Shown: positions 16,034 to 24,370 of the stretch, one piece after another
How positions within the stretch are numbered: the first letter of the stretch is position 1
Layout of the letters: each line of letters starts with the position of its first letter
Assembly (NCBI GenBank): GCA_937967615.1
Contig: CALCMJ010000015.1
Coordinates: 1-41,043 of the forward strand
Direction of reading: 5' to 3'
DNA: 41,043 nucleotides
Source: an uncultured Saprospiraceae bacterium
Lineage (GTDB): Bacteria > Bacteroidota > Bacteroidia > Chitinophagales > Saprospiraceae
Position numbers and translations under genes: made by a program
The notes under the pieces: model-generated
Seen by the model: only the letters and a program-made list of their open reading frames with translations
Told to the model about the DNA's origin: nothing
Database searches by the model: none

Positions 16034-17566
16034 TTAATGACTGTGCCCATGTGCAGGTATAGAATTTGACATTGAAGCCATTTTAATTTGATATGCTCCC
16101 CTAGACACAAGCCATTCCCCCTGTTTTACCCCAGAAAGGATTTGAATATGTTCTCCATCATCAATGCCCAATTTCACTTCTCTTTTTTCAAAACTCTCCC
16201 CTCCTGTTTGCACAAACACATAATGGGATTCATAATCTTTCATTATTGCGGATTTAGGGATGACTAGAGCATCTTGGCTACGGTTTGTCTTTAGATATAC
16301 CTCAGTGAATGTACCAGGAAGCAGGTTTCCTATATTTTGAAGCTCAAATACAATTGGAATAAAGCCAGTCTGCATATCTACTGACTTTCCTACGGTGAGT
16401 AATTTCCCTTTGTATTTATCAATCGACTCTACTTCCTTTGACCCTGATGGTTTAAAATTTGCCGACTTTATATTGTACAGCTGAGATTGGAATTGCTGCG
16501 GGACATCTGCAACTAATTGTAATTTTCTGTTTTGCGATACTACCATTAATGGTTCGCCTTCGTTGACAAACTGCCCATCACTTACCAGAATACTTTTAAT
16601 AATGCCTGAGATAGGCGAAAAAAGCGATTCACTTATCGTTCCTTTTCCCTGGCCAGTCAAACTGCTATATTTAGATTGCGCCATCTTAAAATCTGCTTGG
16701 CGTTTATCATATTCCTTGGCGCTTAGAATTTGATCAGCGAATAATGTTTCTGCTCGATTTAAATCAGCTTTGGTTCTATCTAACTCAGTTTTTGCTAGGT
16801 CAATCTTTGCACTTAAATTGTTTTCTAGCAAACCTTTGGAACTTACTGCAAATACTGTCTCTCCAGATCTCAGATCTCTGCCTTCTTGTAGTTTTGAATT
16901 TATGAATGTTACAATACCGCTACGTTTAGAAGAAATCATTTTTTCTTCACCCTTTAGAGCTCTAAATTCTCCAGCTACTTTAATCACATCTTGAATTGAT
17001 TCTTTTCTAGCTTCTGCGATGGCAAAATCAACTTTCCATGCCTGTTCCTTTAAATATGTAATCTCATCACCTCCATCGCCCATGATTGGATTATTTACTC
17101 TGGCTTTGTCTCTATTCTGATACACGACTATATCTGAAAGAAGTATTGTGTCAGTAATAGCCTTGCTTTGCAGTATAAACTTTAAATCAAACTTTCCAGT
17201 CTGAGACGGTGAAAGCAGAGGTCTAAAAATACCTGAGCTTGCTGGGCTGTTAACCATGGCTCTGTCAATTACTTTATCTCCATCCATTAATTGTACGGAA
17301 AGGCTCCCTTCTTCAAACGGCTTAAAGGATACCATATCTGAATAATGTGCTGCAAAGGCGGTTTTACTATTTATGACCAAGGGCTCAAATTCAACAAAGA
17401 GCTCTGCGCTCCTCGTTCTTTCAGTGAATGATAAGCTAGCAATTTCATCTTCAGTTCCATGTGAATGTCCACCGTGGGCATCATGAGAATGATCATGAGA
17501 ATGACATGCGATTAAAAACAGTAGTGCTACTATTATAAAAATGGCAGACAGGAGCATTTTTTTCAT
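16034..17566 (-). CDS. His-rich periplasmic adaptor lipoprotein (CusB/CzcB-like)
   Basis: The 510-residue membrane-fusion protein links the RND pump to the outer-membrane channel. A lipoprotein signal ends at C21 (LFLIAC). Right after it comes a metal-binding-like run with seven His among residues 22-36, and the protein ends in another short motif, AHGHSH. The adaptor core follows: an extended N-terminal beta domain (about 45-160), a barrel-sandwich half (GEFRALKGEEKMISSKRSG), a helical hairpin (KIDLAKTELDRTKADLNRAE) and the second lipoyl half (LFSPISGIIKSILVSDGQFV). It then has a beta-barrel domain and GTFTEVYLKTNRSQDALVIP. The His clusters suggest that it also collects metal ions in the periplasm. 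Confidence 0.93.
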   Translation of the reverse strand: MKKMLLSAIFIIVALLFLIACHSHDHSHDAHGGHSHGTEDEIASLSFTERTRSAELFVEFEPLVINSKTAFAAHYSDMVSFKPFEEGSLSVQLMDGDKVIDRAMVNSPASSGIFRPLLSPSQTGKFDLKFILQSKAITDTILLSDIVVYQNRDKARVNNPIMGDGGDEITYLKEQAWKVDFAIAEARKESIQDVIKVAGEFRALKGEEKMISSKRSGIVTFINSKLQEGRDLRSGETVFAVSSKGLLENNLSAKIDLAKTELDRTKADLNRAETLFADQILSAKEYDKRQADFKMAQSKYSSLTGQGKGTISESLFSPISGIIKSILVSDGQFVNEGEPLMVVSQNRKLQLVADVPQQFQSQLYNIKSANFKPSGSKEVESIDKYKGKLLTVGKSVDMQTGFIPIVFELQNIGNLLPGTFTEVYLKTNRSQDALVIPKSAIMKDYESHYVFVQTGGESFEKREVKLGIDDGEHIQILSGVKQGEWLVSRGAYQIKMASMSNSIPAHGHSH

Positions 17567-17628
17567 TAGAAAATGTTTAGTCTAGAAAATATAAATAGAA
17601 GTTGGGCTATAAAAAGTCCAAACAGGAC

Positions 17629-18060
17629 TTATACAGCAGAGGGTGGCCCTCTTAGAGGAGAAAACGGACATTGTAAATTATATGGAATAAGCCAGTCATC
17701 AGGAGGTGGGTTTGCTAGAACTCCAAATGCCTGAAAACAAAATGGCCCAATTCCACTATTAAGTGCATCACTAAACATATCAGGTAAAAACTTTTCTTCA
17801 TGGGCTGGAGAAGAACTTACTGCGACATGACTATCATTGGTCTTCTCTAAGCTGAGTATAATTTCTACAACATGGCCTAAGAAATGAAAGACTCCAATAT
17901 GAAATGTATGATCATGGTGAACATGCTCAAATGATTCATGCGCATGGAAATGTTTGGGCTTTTGGGAATTGTTAAATAAATAAGAAGAGCTACCTGAAGC
18001 AAGTATCACCATTAGATAGGTACTCAGAAGAAGCCATGCTCTTGTTTTCTTTTTATTCAT
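17629..18060 (-). CDS. His-rich secreted/membrane protein heading the metal-efflux operon
   Basis: This 143-residue protein starts the efflux gene set, 62 bases upstream of the adaptor gene. It has an N-terminal hydrophobic segment (about 8-30). A strongly His-rich stretch then contains HFHAHESFEHVHHDHTFHIG and a further FHFLGH. A spacer leads to a C-terminus ending FSPLRGPPSAV. The RGPP ending recalls small DUF2946-like proteins found beside metal-efflux genes; I cannot confirm membership. A role as periplasmic metal binder or chaperone feeding the CusB-like adaptor is inferred from the His content and location. Confidence 0.8.
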   Translation of the reverse strand: MNKKKTRAWLLLSTYLMVILASGSSSYLFNNSQKPKHFHAHESFEHVHHDHTFHIGVFHFLGHVVEIILSLEKTNDSHVAVSSSPAHEEKFLPDMFSDALNSGIGPFCFQAFGVLANPPPDDWLIPYNLQCPFSPLRGPPSAV

Positions 18061-18066
18061 TCTATA

Positions 18067-18104
18067 TAAAGATAATGATTTAGTTTAATAATTGCCTTAG
18101 GCAA
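18067..18104 (-). promoter_or_regulatory. Possible promoter/operator of the metal-efflux operon
   Basis: On the minus strand TATCTTTA (plus 18067-18074) is one base from the -7 consensus TAnnTTTG and lies six bases before the ATG at 18060. About 18 bases further upstream sits a perfect palindrome TTGCC-TTA-GGCAA (18092-18104), well placed for a metal-responsive regulator. No regulator gene is adjacent. Confidence 0.4.
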
Positions 18105-18340
18105 GGGTATTATCAAGGATGATGAAAATCGTCTTTAGCAACTACTTTGGTAAATCACAAATTCTGAATAATACAAGATATTTTAAAGCCCCTAATCTTA
18201 AGATATTCAGCCAAGTAATATTCTTGTCATTCGTATAATTTTTTGTTTCGATATCTACCAAACACAATAATTTGATTTATATTGCCAACCAGTTCTTCTT
18301 CCACACATTTTTTTTAACTAACAACGTAAAATTACAGACC

Positions 18341-18835
18341 ATGTCATTAAACAATGTGCTAGGCACAATCCTAAAAACAATAGAGGATGTACAGCAAAAA
18401 AACAAATCAAACCCTCGTGAAGAAACAGCCGATAAGGATATTTTTAAAGTCCTCAAAGAGAAGATTAAAAATTTAGACGATAAGACTAAAAACAGTAGAA
18501 TCAAAAAAGGAAAATCACCTGAAAGTATACTGGACATGCTTAAGAAAGAGATAGAAGGCGTGCGCAAAGACAATAGAAAAGATCCAAACCAAAAAACTGC
18601 TCCCAAGAATGTTTTTGACAAAATTATAAGAAAAGTAGAAGAGCAACCACGCAGACAAGCAAGTGCAGGCTTAAGAAAAATTGTAGAAGACTATAGGCTT
18701 GACGTAACAGCAATTCCTCCTGATGTACTTAGAGAATTCCAACAGCAATATATCAATGAGAGAAAGAAATTTGACAACTCTATTGCTCAGGGTTTACACA
18801 AACTGAATAAGAGTTATTTCAAAAGAAGAAGATAA
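18341..18835 (+). CDS. Charged protein with about four 29-residue repeats, function unknown
   Basis: I do not recognise a named family. The frame is open from 18272, but the ATG at 18341 is the likely start because the upstream codons encode an implausible Phe-rich lead; the product is 164 residues. It is very rich in Lys, Asp and Glu. About four related units follow each other: NVLGTILKTIEDVQQKN, DIFKVLKEKIKNLDDKT, SILDMLKKEIEGVRKDN and NVFDKIIRKVEEQPRR. Each pairs a short amphipathic helix with a polar linker carrying Pro/Lys (NPREETADK, KGKSPE, DPNQKTAPK). A distinct C-terminal helix region ends in a basic KRRR. There is no signal peptide or membrane helix. A clear terminator follows at 18883. 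It is divergent from the metal operon. Confidence 0.72.
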   Translation: MSLNNVLGTILKTIEDVQQKNKSNPREETADKDIFKVLKEKIKNLDDKTKNSRIKKGKSPESILDMLKKEIEGVRKDNRKDPNQKTAPKNVFDKIIRKVEEQPRRQASAGLRKIVEDYRLDVTAIPPDVLREFQQQYINERKKFDNSIAQGLHKLNKSYFKRRR

Positions 18836-18882
18836 GGGAAATCCTTGCTTCTTGAATTGAAATGTTCCATATAAAAAGTACT

Positions 18883-18921
18883 GAAAAGCTGATTGTCTAG
18901 AATAATCAGCTTTTCTTTCTT
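18883..18921 (+). terminator. Rho-independent terminator after the repeat-protein gene
   Basis: A perfect 12-bp stem is formed by GAAAAGCTGATT (18883-18894) and AATCAGCTTTTC (18904-18915) around a nine-base loop. A T-rich tail TTTCTT follows. It lies 48 bases past the stop at 18835 and separates this gene from the next cluster. Confidence 0.8.
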
Positions 18922-18991
18922 AAAAAAGGATGGCCCTCATATCTGATAATATTCTCATATATCCGTATCATTGCATCTGGAATGATAAACC

Positions 18992-19516
18992 GTGCGTAAG
19001 TCTACTTTTGTTAAACATATCAACCAACTAGAAGCTGAAGATTTAAGAACAGAACTCACTCTGCTCTATGACAAGCTTGATGCCGTTAAGAAATTCTACA
19101 AATTGGAATTGGGCTCAGAAACTGATAGAGTAAAACTCTATACAGCGGCGAAAAAAAAGATCGCATCAAAATACGCCACCAAAAGTTTCAGAAAACCTAG
19201 ACGGCCTAGAATCCAGAAAATAAATACTATTCTCAGAGACCTGAAAAAAGAAGCCATCTTTTCTTACGAAATGATAGACATCTATCTATTCACTACTGAA
19301 ACAGCAGTTGAATTTATGGACACCTATGATTTTTACTCTGACCCCCTTCACAATAACATCAAACAATCATTTACAAAAGCCCTAATTCTAATCAAAGAGA
19401 ATAGAATGGTTTCTGAATATGATGAACGTTGCAAAATAATAATCAAAAAAACTAAATTCTTTGGTGACATCCAAAGAGAACTTGAACACGAATATGAAAA
19501 CTATATTTTAGAATGA
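18992..19516 (+). CDS. DUF6155 family protein
   Basis: The 174-residue soluble, helical, basic protein resembles the DUF6155 family of Bacteroidota. The N-terminal pattern STFVKHINQLEAEDLRTELT, then LLYDKLDAVKKFYKLEL and a later FTTETAVEFMDTYDFY fit that family; the match is from memory. The start is GTG at 18992; the nearby ATG at 18982 runs directly into a stop, so it cannot be used. The stop overlaps the ATG of the NdpA-like gene in an ATGA junction (19513-19516), which implies translational coupling. The function is unknown. Confidence 0.8.
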   Translation: MRKSTFVKHINQLEAEDLRTELTLLYDKLDAVKKFYKLELGSETDRVKLYTAAKKKIASKYATKSFRKPRRPRIQKINTILRDLKKEAIFSYEMIDIYLFTTETAVEFMDTYDFYSDPLHNNIKQSFTKALILIKENRMVSEYDERCKIIIKKTKFFGDIQRELEHEYENYILE

Positions 19517-20547
19517 TAAACACATTAGAAGCAAGCATAGAAAAACTATGTGCACATTACGTAGGCATTGAGGAAGGAGATAATCTGGAATTGAGTGCAT
19601 CATTAAGTGAACTTAACAATGCAAGCCTACACACTTCCCTATTACAGTATTTCTTTAAAAGTTTTACTCTCGCTGAGTTTTATAGCTTTGACACAAAAAA
19701 AGAAAACAATCAAATTTTTGGATTAGCAAAGCTGATTTTCGACGCACCTTCAGAACTTCTTGAACATTCTAGATCAATTGCTCAGCACTTACATAATAGT
19801 TCGCAACATCCTAACATCAAGTCAGGTGAACTTATCGTTGCTTATGCGAATAATGTTTTAATAGAAGACGAAATGCTGGAAGCGATCTGTATTTTCAAAT
19901 CCGAGAAAAAGCATGACTTTATACGTATAGAGCAAAGCGATGAAAAATATACTCTTGAGTCTTTGCAAGGAATATTACCAAGCCACATTGACAAGGCTTG
20001 TATAATTTTTAATACGGAACAAGGTTCAGGATACAAAATATGTTCCATAGACAAATCCAATACAGAAAAGAACGCGCAGTTCTGGCAAAAGGATTTCTTA
20101 GGACTTAGATTCAGGGATGACGACTTCCATAACACCAAAGGTTACATTGAAGCGACAAAACAATTCATTGATGACAGAATGAAACCTATGTTTAATACAG
20201 ACAAAGGAGATGAAGTAGGTATACTTCAACGGTCCAAGTCCTTTTTGGAGCAAGAAGAAAAGTTTGATGCACAAGAATACACAAAAGAGATATTCAGGGA
20301 CGAAAAAGTTATTGAGGAATTCAATGATTACAAACAAGAGTATGAGAACTTAAACAACAGAGAGTTAAAAGATTCATTTTCAGTAAACATGGCTGCTGTT
20401 AAGAACCAGTCTAGAGTATTTAAAAGTGTCCTGAAACTGGATAAAAATTTCCATGTTTATATCCATGGAAATAGGAATATGATATCAAAAGGTAGAGATG
20501 AAGACGGGAGGAAATTTTACAAGCTCTATTATGAAGAAGAGGTTTAG
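19513..20547 (+). CDS. 37-kDa nucleoid-associated protein, NdpA/YejK-like
   Basis: The 344-residue protein matches the nucleoid-associated NdpA family (Pfam NA37; E. coli YejK is about 335 residues). Visible family features are the N-terminal ASIEKLCAHYVGIEEGDNLEL, a central GELIVAYANNVLIEDEMLEA with ICIFKSEKKHDFI, the GLRFRDDDFHNTKGYIEATK stretch, and a C-terminal domain with KLDKNFHVYIHGNRNMISKG. Such proteins bind the nucleoid, and the family also turns up in defence-gene neighbourhoods in some genomes. It is coupled to DUF6155 upstream by a 4-base overlap and overlaps the PAP2 gene start downstream by 17 bases. Confidence 0.86.
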   Translation: MINTLEASIEKLCAHYVGIEEGDNLELSASLSELNNASLHTSLLQYFFKSFTLAEFYSFDTKKENNQIFGLAKLIFDAPSELLEHSRSIAQHLHNSSQHPNIKSGELIVAYANNVLIEDEMLEAICIFKSEKKHDFIRIEQSDEKYTLESLQGILPSHIDKACIIFNTEQGSGYKICSIDKSNTEKNAQFWQKDFLGLRFRDDDFHNTKGYIEATKQFIDDRMKPMFNTDKGDEVGILQRSKSFLEQEEKFDAQEYTKEIFRDEKVIEEFNDYKQEYENLNNRELKDSFSVNMAAVKNQSRVFKSVLKLDKNFHVYIHGNRNMISKGRDEDGRKFYKLYYEEEV

Positions 20548-21100
20548 AATTCCATTTATTTTACTTTTTTCTTTGAGTTGCTTCTTAGCAAGCCATGCCC
20601 AATCTGATTCATATCGTGAATTCATTCAGACAAGTGGCGATATTATTCAAGTGGGTTTACCATTGTCTGCCTTAATAATGAATGGAATACATAAAGACAA
20701 AGAAGGCACAATACAACTCTTTTACGGATTGGGTACTACGTTTATTCTTACTCATGCCTTAAAAAGAACAATACGCAAAAAACGTCCTGATCCTTCAGAA
20801 GCCTACAATGCATTTCCTTCAGGACATACATCTGTTGCATTTCATGCCGCTGCTTACCTTCAAAAAAGGTATGGTTGGAAATATGGCGTTCCTGCTTTAC
20901 TCCTCTCTACGTTTACCGGGTACAGCAGAGTTGAGGGGATTGATAAAAAGCATGATGTTTGGGATGTATTAGGAGGTGCTCTACTGGGAAGTGTGAGTGC
21001 ATATGTTTTCACAAAAACAAAGGGCTCAGAAAATGTATCCCTGAGTTTCGCTCAACGTGCTGATATGTTTTCAGTGCATTTTCAGCTTACTTTACAATAA
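20531..21100 (+). CDS. Secreted PAP2-superfamily phosphatase
   Basis: The frame opens at 20498, but the ATG at 20531 (MKKRFRIPFILLFSLSCFL) starts a clean signal peptide cleaved near SHAQ, giving 189 residues. The three-part PAP2 signature is complete: KRTIRKKRP, then PSGHT with the catalytic H99, then SRVEGIDKKHDVWDV. The protein is probably a periplasmic or membrane-facing lipid-phosphate phosphatase, acting on undecaprenyl pyrophosphate or phosphatidate-like substrates; which one is not visible. The start lies inside the last codons of the NdpA-like gene and phnA follows after 10 bases, so it is part of the same transcript. Confidence 0.9.
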   Translation: MKKRFRIPFILLFSLSCFLASHAQSDSYREFIQTSGDIIQVGLPLSALIMNGIHKDKEGTIQLFYGLGTTFILTHALKRTIRKKRPDPSEAYNAFPSGHTSVAFHAAAYLQKRYGWKYGVPALLLSTFTGYSRVEGIDKKHDVWDVLGGALLGSVSAYVFTKTKGSENVSLSFAQRADMFSVHFQLTLQ

Positions 21101-21110
21101 ATAGAACAAA

Positions 21111-21677
21111 ATGAATATTACAGCAGCTTTACAAGAAAGAAGCGGGAAAGTATGTGAACTCTGTGGGAGTGCAGAAGCACTTTCTGAACATATCGTAAGT
21201 CCTAAATCTGGAGATAGCCTTGATGACATTGCGGTAATTTGTTCCAACTGTAAAACACAAATAGAATCTCCAGAACAAATTGACAAAAACCATTGGCGTT
21301 GTCTGAATGAATCTATGTGGAGTGAGGTCAATGCTGTAAAGGTGCTCGCATATAGAATGCTTGATATTTTAAAAAGTGAAGAGTGGGCAAACGATTTAAT
21401 TGCCATGATCTACCTAGATGATGAGACAAAAGAATGGGCAGAACAAGGTATAACTTCTTCTCAATTAGTGCATAAGGATGCGAACGGAAATATTCTTACA
21501 GCCGGAGATACGGTCACCCTAATACAAGACCTAAATGTAAAAGGAGCAAAATTTACTGCTAAGCGAGGAACTGCAGTGAGACGAATACGTCTCGTTCATG
21601 ATAATGCAGAGCATATAGAGGGAAAAATTGAAGGGCAACAAATTGTAATCTTGACGAAGTACGTCAAAAAGTCTTAG
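21111..21677 (+). CDS. PhnA/YjdM-family zinc-ribbon protein
   Basis: The 188-residue cytoplasmic protein combines an N-terminal zinc ribbon (CELCGS, then CSNC) with the C-terminal PhnA domain (HKDANGNILTAGDTVTLIQD, VKGAKFTAKRGTAVRRIRLV, and EGKIEGQQIVILTKYVKKS). The family was once tied to phosphonate use because of its gene position in E. coli, but its true role is unclear. It has the extended N-terminus common in Bacteroidota, including a middle helix region (NAVKVLAYRMLDILKSEEWA). It is the last gene of the 18992-21677 cluster, ten bases after the PAP2 stop. Confidence 0.9.
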   Translation: MNITAALQERSGKVCELCGSAEALSEHIVSPKSGDSLDDIAVICSNCKTQIESPEQIDKNHWRCLNESMWSEVNAVKVLAYRMLDILKSEEWANDLIAMIYLDDETKEWAEQGITSSQLVHKDANGNILTAGDTVTLIQDLNVKGAKFTAKRGTAVRRIRLVHDNAEHIEGKIEGQQIVILTKYVKKS

Positions 21678-21739
21678 TAGTTTCTATTCAAAAATAAAAC
21701 CATATCCTTACAAGGAATTGCGCGTGAGTGGTGGGAGCA

Positions 21740-21814
21740 GTCCGTCAGGAGTCCGAAGGACCTAGCTGCGGACGACACGACCTGAGCGAGTGCAACGAGA
21801 CGAAGGGCACGCCC
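21740..21814. repeat. GC-rich hairpin element, copy B
   Basis: GTCCG (21740-21744) pairs with CGGAC (21769-21773). CAG (21746-21748) pairs with CTG (21766-21768) next to one bulged T. The apex is GTCC-GAA-GGAC (21751-21761), again a GAA triloop. The 3' part (GAGCGAGTG through GGGCACGCCC) can form further short pairs such as GGGC-AC-GCCC. The core matches copy A at 1131 in 11 of 12 bases. The composition contrasts sharply with the A/T-rich surroundings. Confidence 0.55.
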
Positions 21815-21926
21815 AAGAGAGAAAGACTTTAGATGTTATACTTTAGACCTTAATACTTTCAATTTAGGCAGGGAATTAAACCAATATTCTGCAATCATCC
21901 CTTATCAATTCTATAATTTTTAAAAA

Positions 21927-21934
21927 TATTTTTG
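21927..21934 (+). promoter_or_regulatory. Predicted -7 box of the fasciclin gene
   Basis: TATTTTTG matches TAnnTTTG exactly and lies 73 bases upstream of the ATG at 22008. No good TTG -33 element is seen at the expected distance, so confidence is limited. Confidence 0.4.
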
Positions 21935-22007
21935 TGCTCAGGCAACCTCTGGGCATCAATCTGCACTTTGTTAGTTGAAATGTATTGCTAAATCAAAAAA
22001 AGCCAGT

Positions 22008-24356
22008 ATGAAAAAACTAATAAATTTTCTTTTCTTTTTTATCCTTTTAAGCTCTGCAACTGCACAAACAGTTGTAGACGTAATTGTAAACAGTCCAGAT
22101 CATGAAACCTTAGAAGTCGCCGTTATCGCAGCTAATCTGGCAACGACGCTAAGTGGCGATGGACCCTTTACAGTGTTTGCACCTACAGATGATGCATTCG
22201 ATGCTCTCCCGGCTGGAACTGTGGAAGCACTTCTTTCAGATCCTGAGGGAGCATTAACAGACATACTATTATATCATGTCTTAGGCGCTGATGTAAGAAG
22301 TACTGACCTTAGCGATGGCCAAACGGCAACTACGCTAAATGGAAAAGACATAACAGTAACCATAAATACAGATGGAGTTTTTATCAATGACGCCCAGGTT
22401 ACTGTAGCAGATATTGTTGCTGACAATGGTGTAGTGCATGTCATAGATGCAGTGTTACTGCCACCACGTGTCACGGTTGTTGATATTATTGTCAATAGTC
22501 CTGATCATGAAACTTTAGAGACTGCAGTTATTGCCGCTGAACTCGCTGAGACACTTTCTGGTGATGGACCATTCACAGTGTTTGCTCCCACGGATGATGC
22601 TTTTGCTGCATTTCCAGATTCCGTTATTACAGAATTACTTTCTGACCCAACAGGAGAGTTAGCAAAAATATTACTTTATCATGTTTCTGGAGCTAACATA
22701 GAAAGTACTGACCTTAATGATAGTCTATGTATTGCTACTCTCGCTGGACCATATATAGATGTCAGAGTTGACATGTCAGGCATCTACATGAATGATGCAC
22801 AGGTAACGGTAGCAGATATTATTACTGACAATGGTGTAGTCCACGTTTTGGACGCTGTACTTTTACCTCCAAGATTTACAGTTGCAGATGTTGTAATTAA
22901 GAGTGAGGTACATACAACATTAGAAGCAGCAGTAATTGCAGCAGATCTTGCAGGCGCATTAAGTGGTGATGGGCCATTTACTGTTTTCGCCCCTACTGAT
23001 GATGCATTCGCCGCACTACCTCCAGGGACAGTAGAAGCACTTCTTGCAGATCCTTCTGGGGATCTTACACAGATTTTACTTTACCATGTCTTAGGCGCTG
23101 AAGTTTTAAGCACGGATTTAAGTGATGGGCAAATGGCAACTACGCTAAATGGAAAAGACATAACAGTCACTATAAATACAGATGGTGTATTTATCAATGA
23201 CGCCCAAGTTACTGTAGCAGATATACAAACAGATAATGGTGTTGTACATGTCATAGACGCTGTATTATTACCACCAAGGCTTACTGTTGTAGATGTTATT
23301 GTAAATAGTGATGTACACCAAACTTTGGAAACTGCTGTAATTGCAGCTGACCTTGCAACTACCCTAGGTGGCGATGGACCATTTACTGTTTTTGCACCTA
23401 CAGATGATGCATTTGCCGCACTACCTGCAGGAACCGTAGAAGCACTTCTTGCAGATCCTTCTGGGGATCTTACACAGATTTTACTTTACCATGTCCTAGG
23501 CGCTGAGGTTTTAAGTACGGATTTAAGTGATGGGCAAATGGCAACTACGCTAAATGGAAAAGACATAACAGTTACTATAAATACAGATGGTGTTTTTATC
23601 AATGATGCTCAAGTTACTATTGCAGACATACAAACAGACAACGGTGTTGTACATGTTTTAGACGCTGTATTATTACCACCTAGAATCACTGTTGTAGATG
23701 TTATTGTAAACAGTGATGTACACCAAACTTTGGAAACTGCTGTAATTGCAGCTGATCTTGCCACTACCCTAAGTGGAGATGGACCCTTTACAGTTTTTGC
23801 ACCTACTGATGATGCATTCGCTGCACTACCTGCTGGAACAGTAGAAGCATTACTTGCAGATCCTTCTGGGGATCTGACTAAAATTTTACTTTATCACGTG
23901 ATAGGAGCAGAAGTGCTAAGTACAGATTTAAGTGATGGACAAATGGCAACTACCCTAAACGGTAATGATGTAACCGTAAGCATAAACTCGGATGGTGTGT
24001 TTATAGATAATGCAAAGGTTACTATTGCGGACATTCAAACGGATAATGGAGTTGTGCATGTAATAGACGCAGTATTACTTCCTAATTTGTCTTCAGTCAA
24101 TGATGTGTTCAGTACAGAAACAAATATTCAAGTTGCACCTAATCCATTCTCAAACGAAATAAACATACGTTTTAATGAATTTGAGTCAACACAATACGAA
24201 TATACACTGCATGATGTAAATGGAAAGACGTTAAAAACATGGAGTACCAACGATGCTGAACAAAGTGTGGATTTATCTTCACTTTCTCCAGGACTCTATT
24301 ATTTGAGCAGTGCCTCAGAGGAACGAAGAGAAATTAAGAGAATCATTAAGAATTAG
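22008..24356 (+). CDS. Surface protein with five FAS1 (fasciclin) repeats and a T9SS sorting domain
   Basis: The 782-residue secreted protein starts at the ATG at 22008 with a signal peptide (KKLINFLFFFILLSSATAQ). Five FAS1 domains of exactly 135 residues each follow back to back (residues about 22-696). Each shows the H1 motif GDGPFTVFAPTDDAF and the H2 region ILLYHVLGA, then the DNGVVHVIDAVLLPP end. FAS1 domains mediate cell adhesion and matrix contacts. The C-terminal about 85 residues (NIQVAPNPFSNEINIRF, then SLSPGLYYLSS and a basic end REIKRIIKN) are a typical type A T9SS sorting signal, so it should be exported and anchored to the cell surface. Repeat 2 is the most divergent. A strong terminator follows at 24371. 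Confidence 0.94.
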   Translation: MKKLINFLFFFILLSSATAQTVVDVIVNSPDHETLEVAVIAANLATTLSGDGPFTVFAPTDDAFDALPAGTVEALLSDPEGALTDILLYHVLGADVRSTDLSDGQTATTLNGKDITVTINTDGVFINDAQVTVADIVADNGVVHVIDAVLLPPRVTVVDIIVNSPDHETLETAVIAAELAETLSGDGPFTVFAPTDDAFAAFPDSVITELLSDPTGELAKILLYHVSGANIESTDLNDSLCIATLAGPYIDVRVDMSGIYMNDAQVTVADIITDNGVVHVLDAVLLPPRFTVADVVIKSEVHTTLEAAVIAADLAGALSGDGPFTVFAPTDDAFAALPPGTVEALLADPSGDLTQILLYHVLGAEVLSTDLSDGQMATTLNGKDITVTINTDGVFINDAQVTVADIQTDNGVVHVIDAVLLPPRLTVVDVIVNSDVHQTLETAVIAADLATTLGGDGPFTVFAPTDDAFAALPAGTVEALLADPSGDLTQILLYHVLGAEVLSTDLSDGQMATTLNGKDITVTINTDGVFINDAQVTIADIQTDNGVVHVLDAVLLPPRITVVDVIVNSDVHQTLETAVIAADLATTLSGDGPFTVFAPTDDAFAALPAGTVEALLADPSGDLTKILLYHVIGAEVLSTDLSDGQMATTLNGNDVTVSINSDGVFIDNAKVTIADIQTDNGVVHVIDAVLLPNLSSVNDVFSTETNIQVAPNPFSNEINIRFNEFESTQYEYTLHDVNGKTLKTWSTNDAEQSVDLSSLSPGLYYLSSASEERREIKRIIKN
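22071..24095 (+). repeat. Five tandem 405-bp FAS1-coding repeats
   Basis: The start GTTG(T/C)(A/T)GA of each unit recurs at 22071, 22476, 22881, 23286 and 23691, exactly 405 bp apart. Units 3 and 4 are nearly identical at DNA level over long stretches and unit 5 is close to them; unit 2 is the outlier. This points to recent duplication or gene conversion. Confidence 0.9.
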
Positions 24357-24370
24357 TATATGAATAGTAA

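Larger units (their letters stand above)
21678..22007. other. Intergenic region with GC-rich element and fasciclin-gene leader
   Basis: No gene is seen in these 330 bases. The first half contains the GC-rich hairpin element at 21740-21814. The second half is A/T-rich and carries a TATTTTTG -7 box at 21927-21934, giving a leader of about 70 bases before the fasciclin gene. Confidence 0.55.

Noticed and set aside
22071..24095. CRISPR or satellite DNA
   Set aside because: The repeats are in-frame protein domains of 135 residues with FAS1 motifs.
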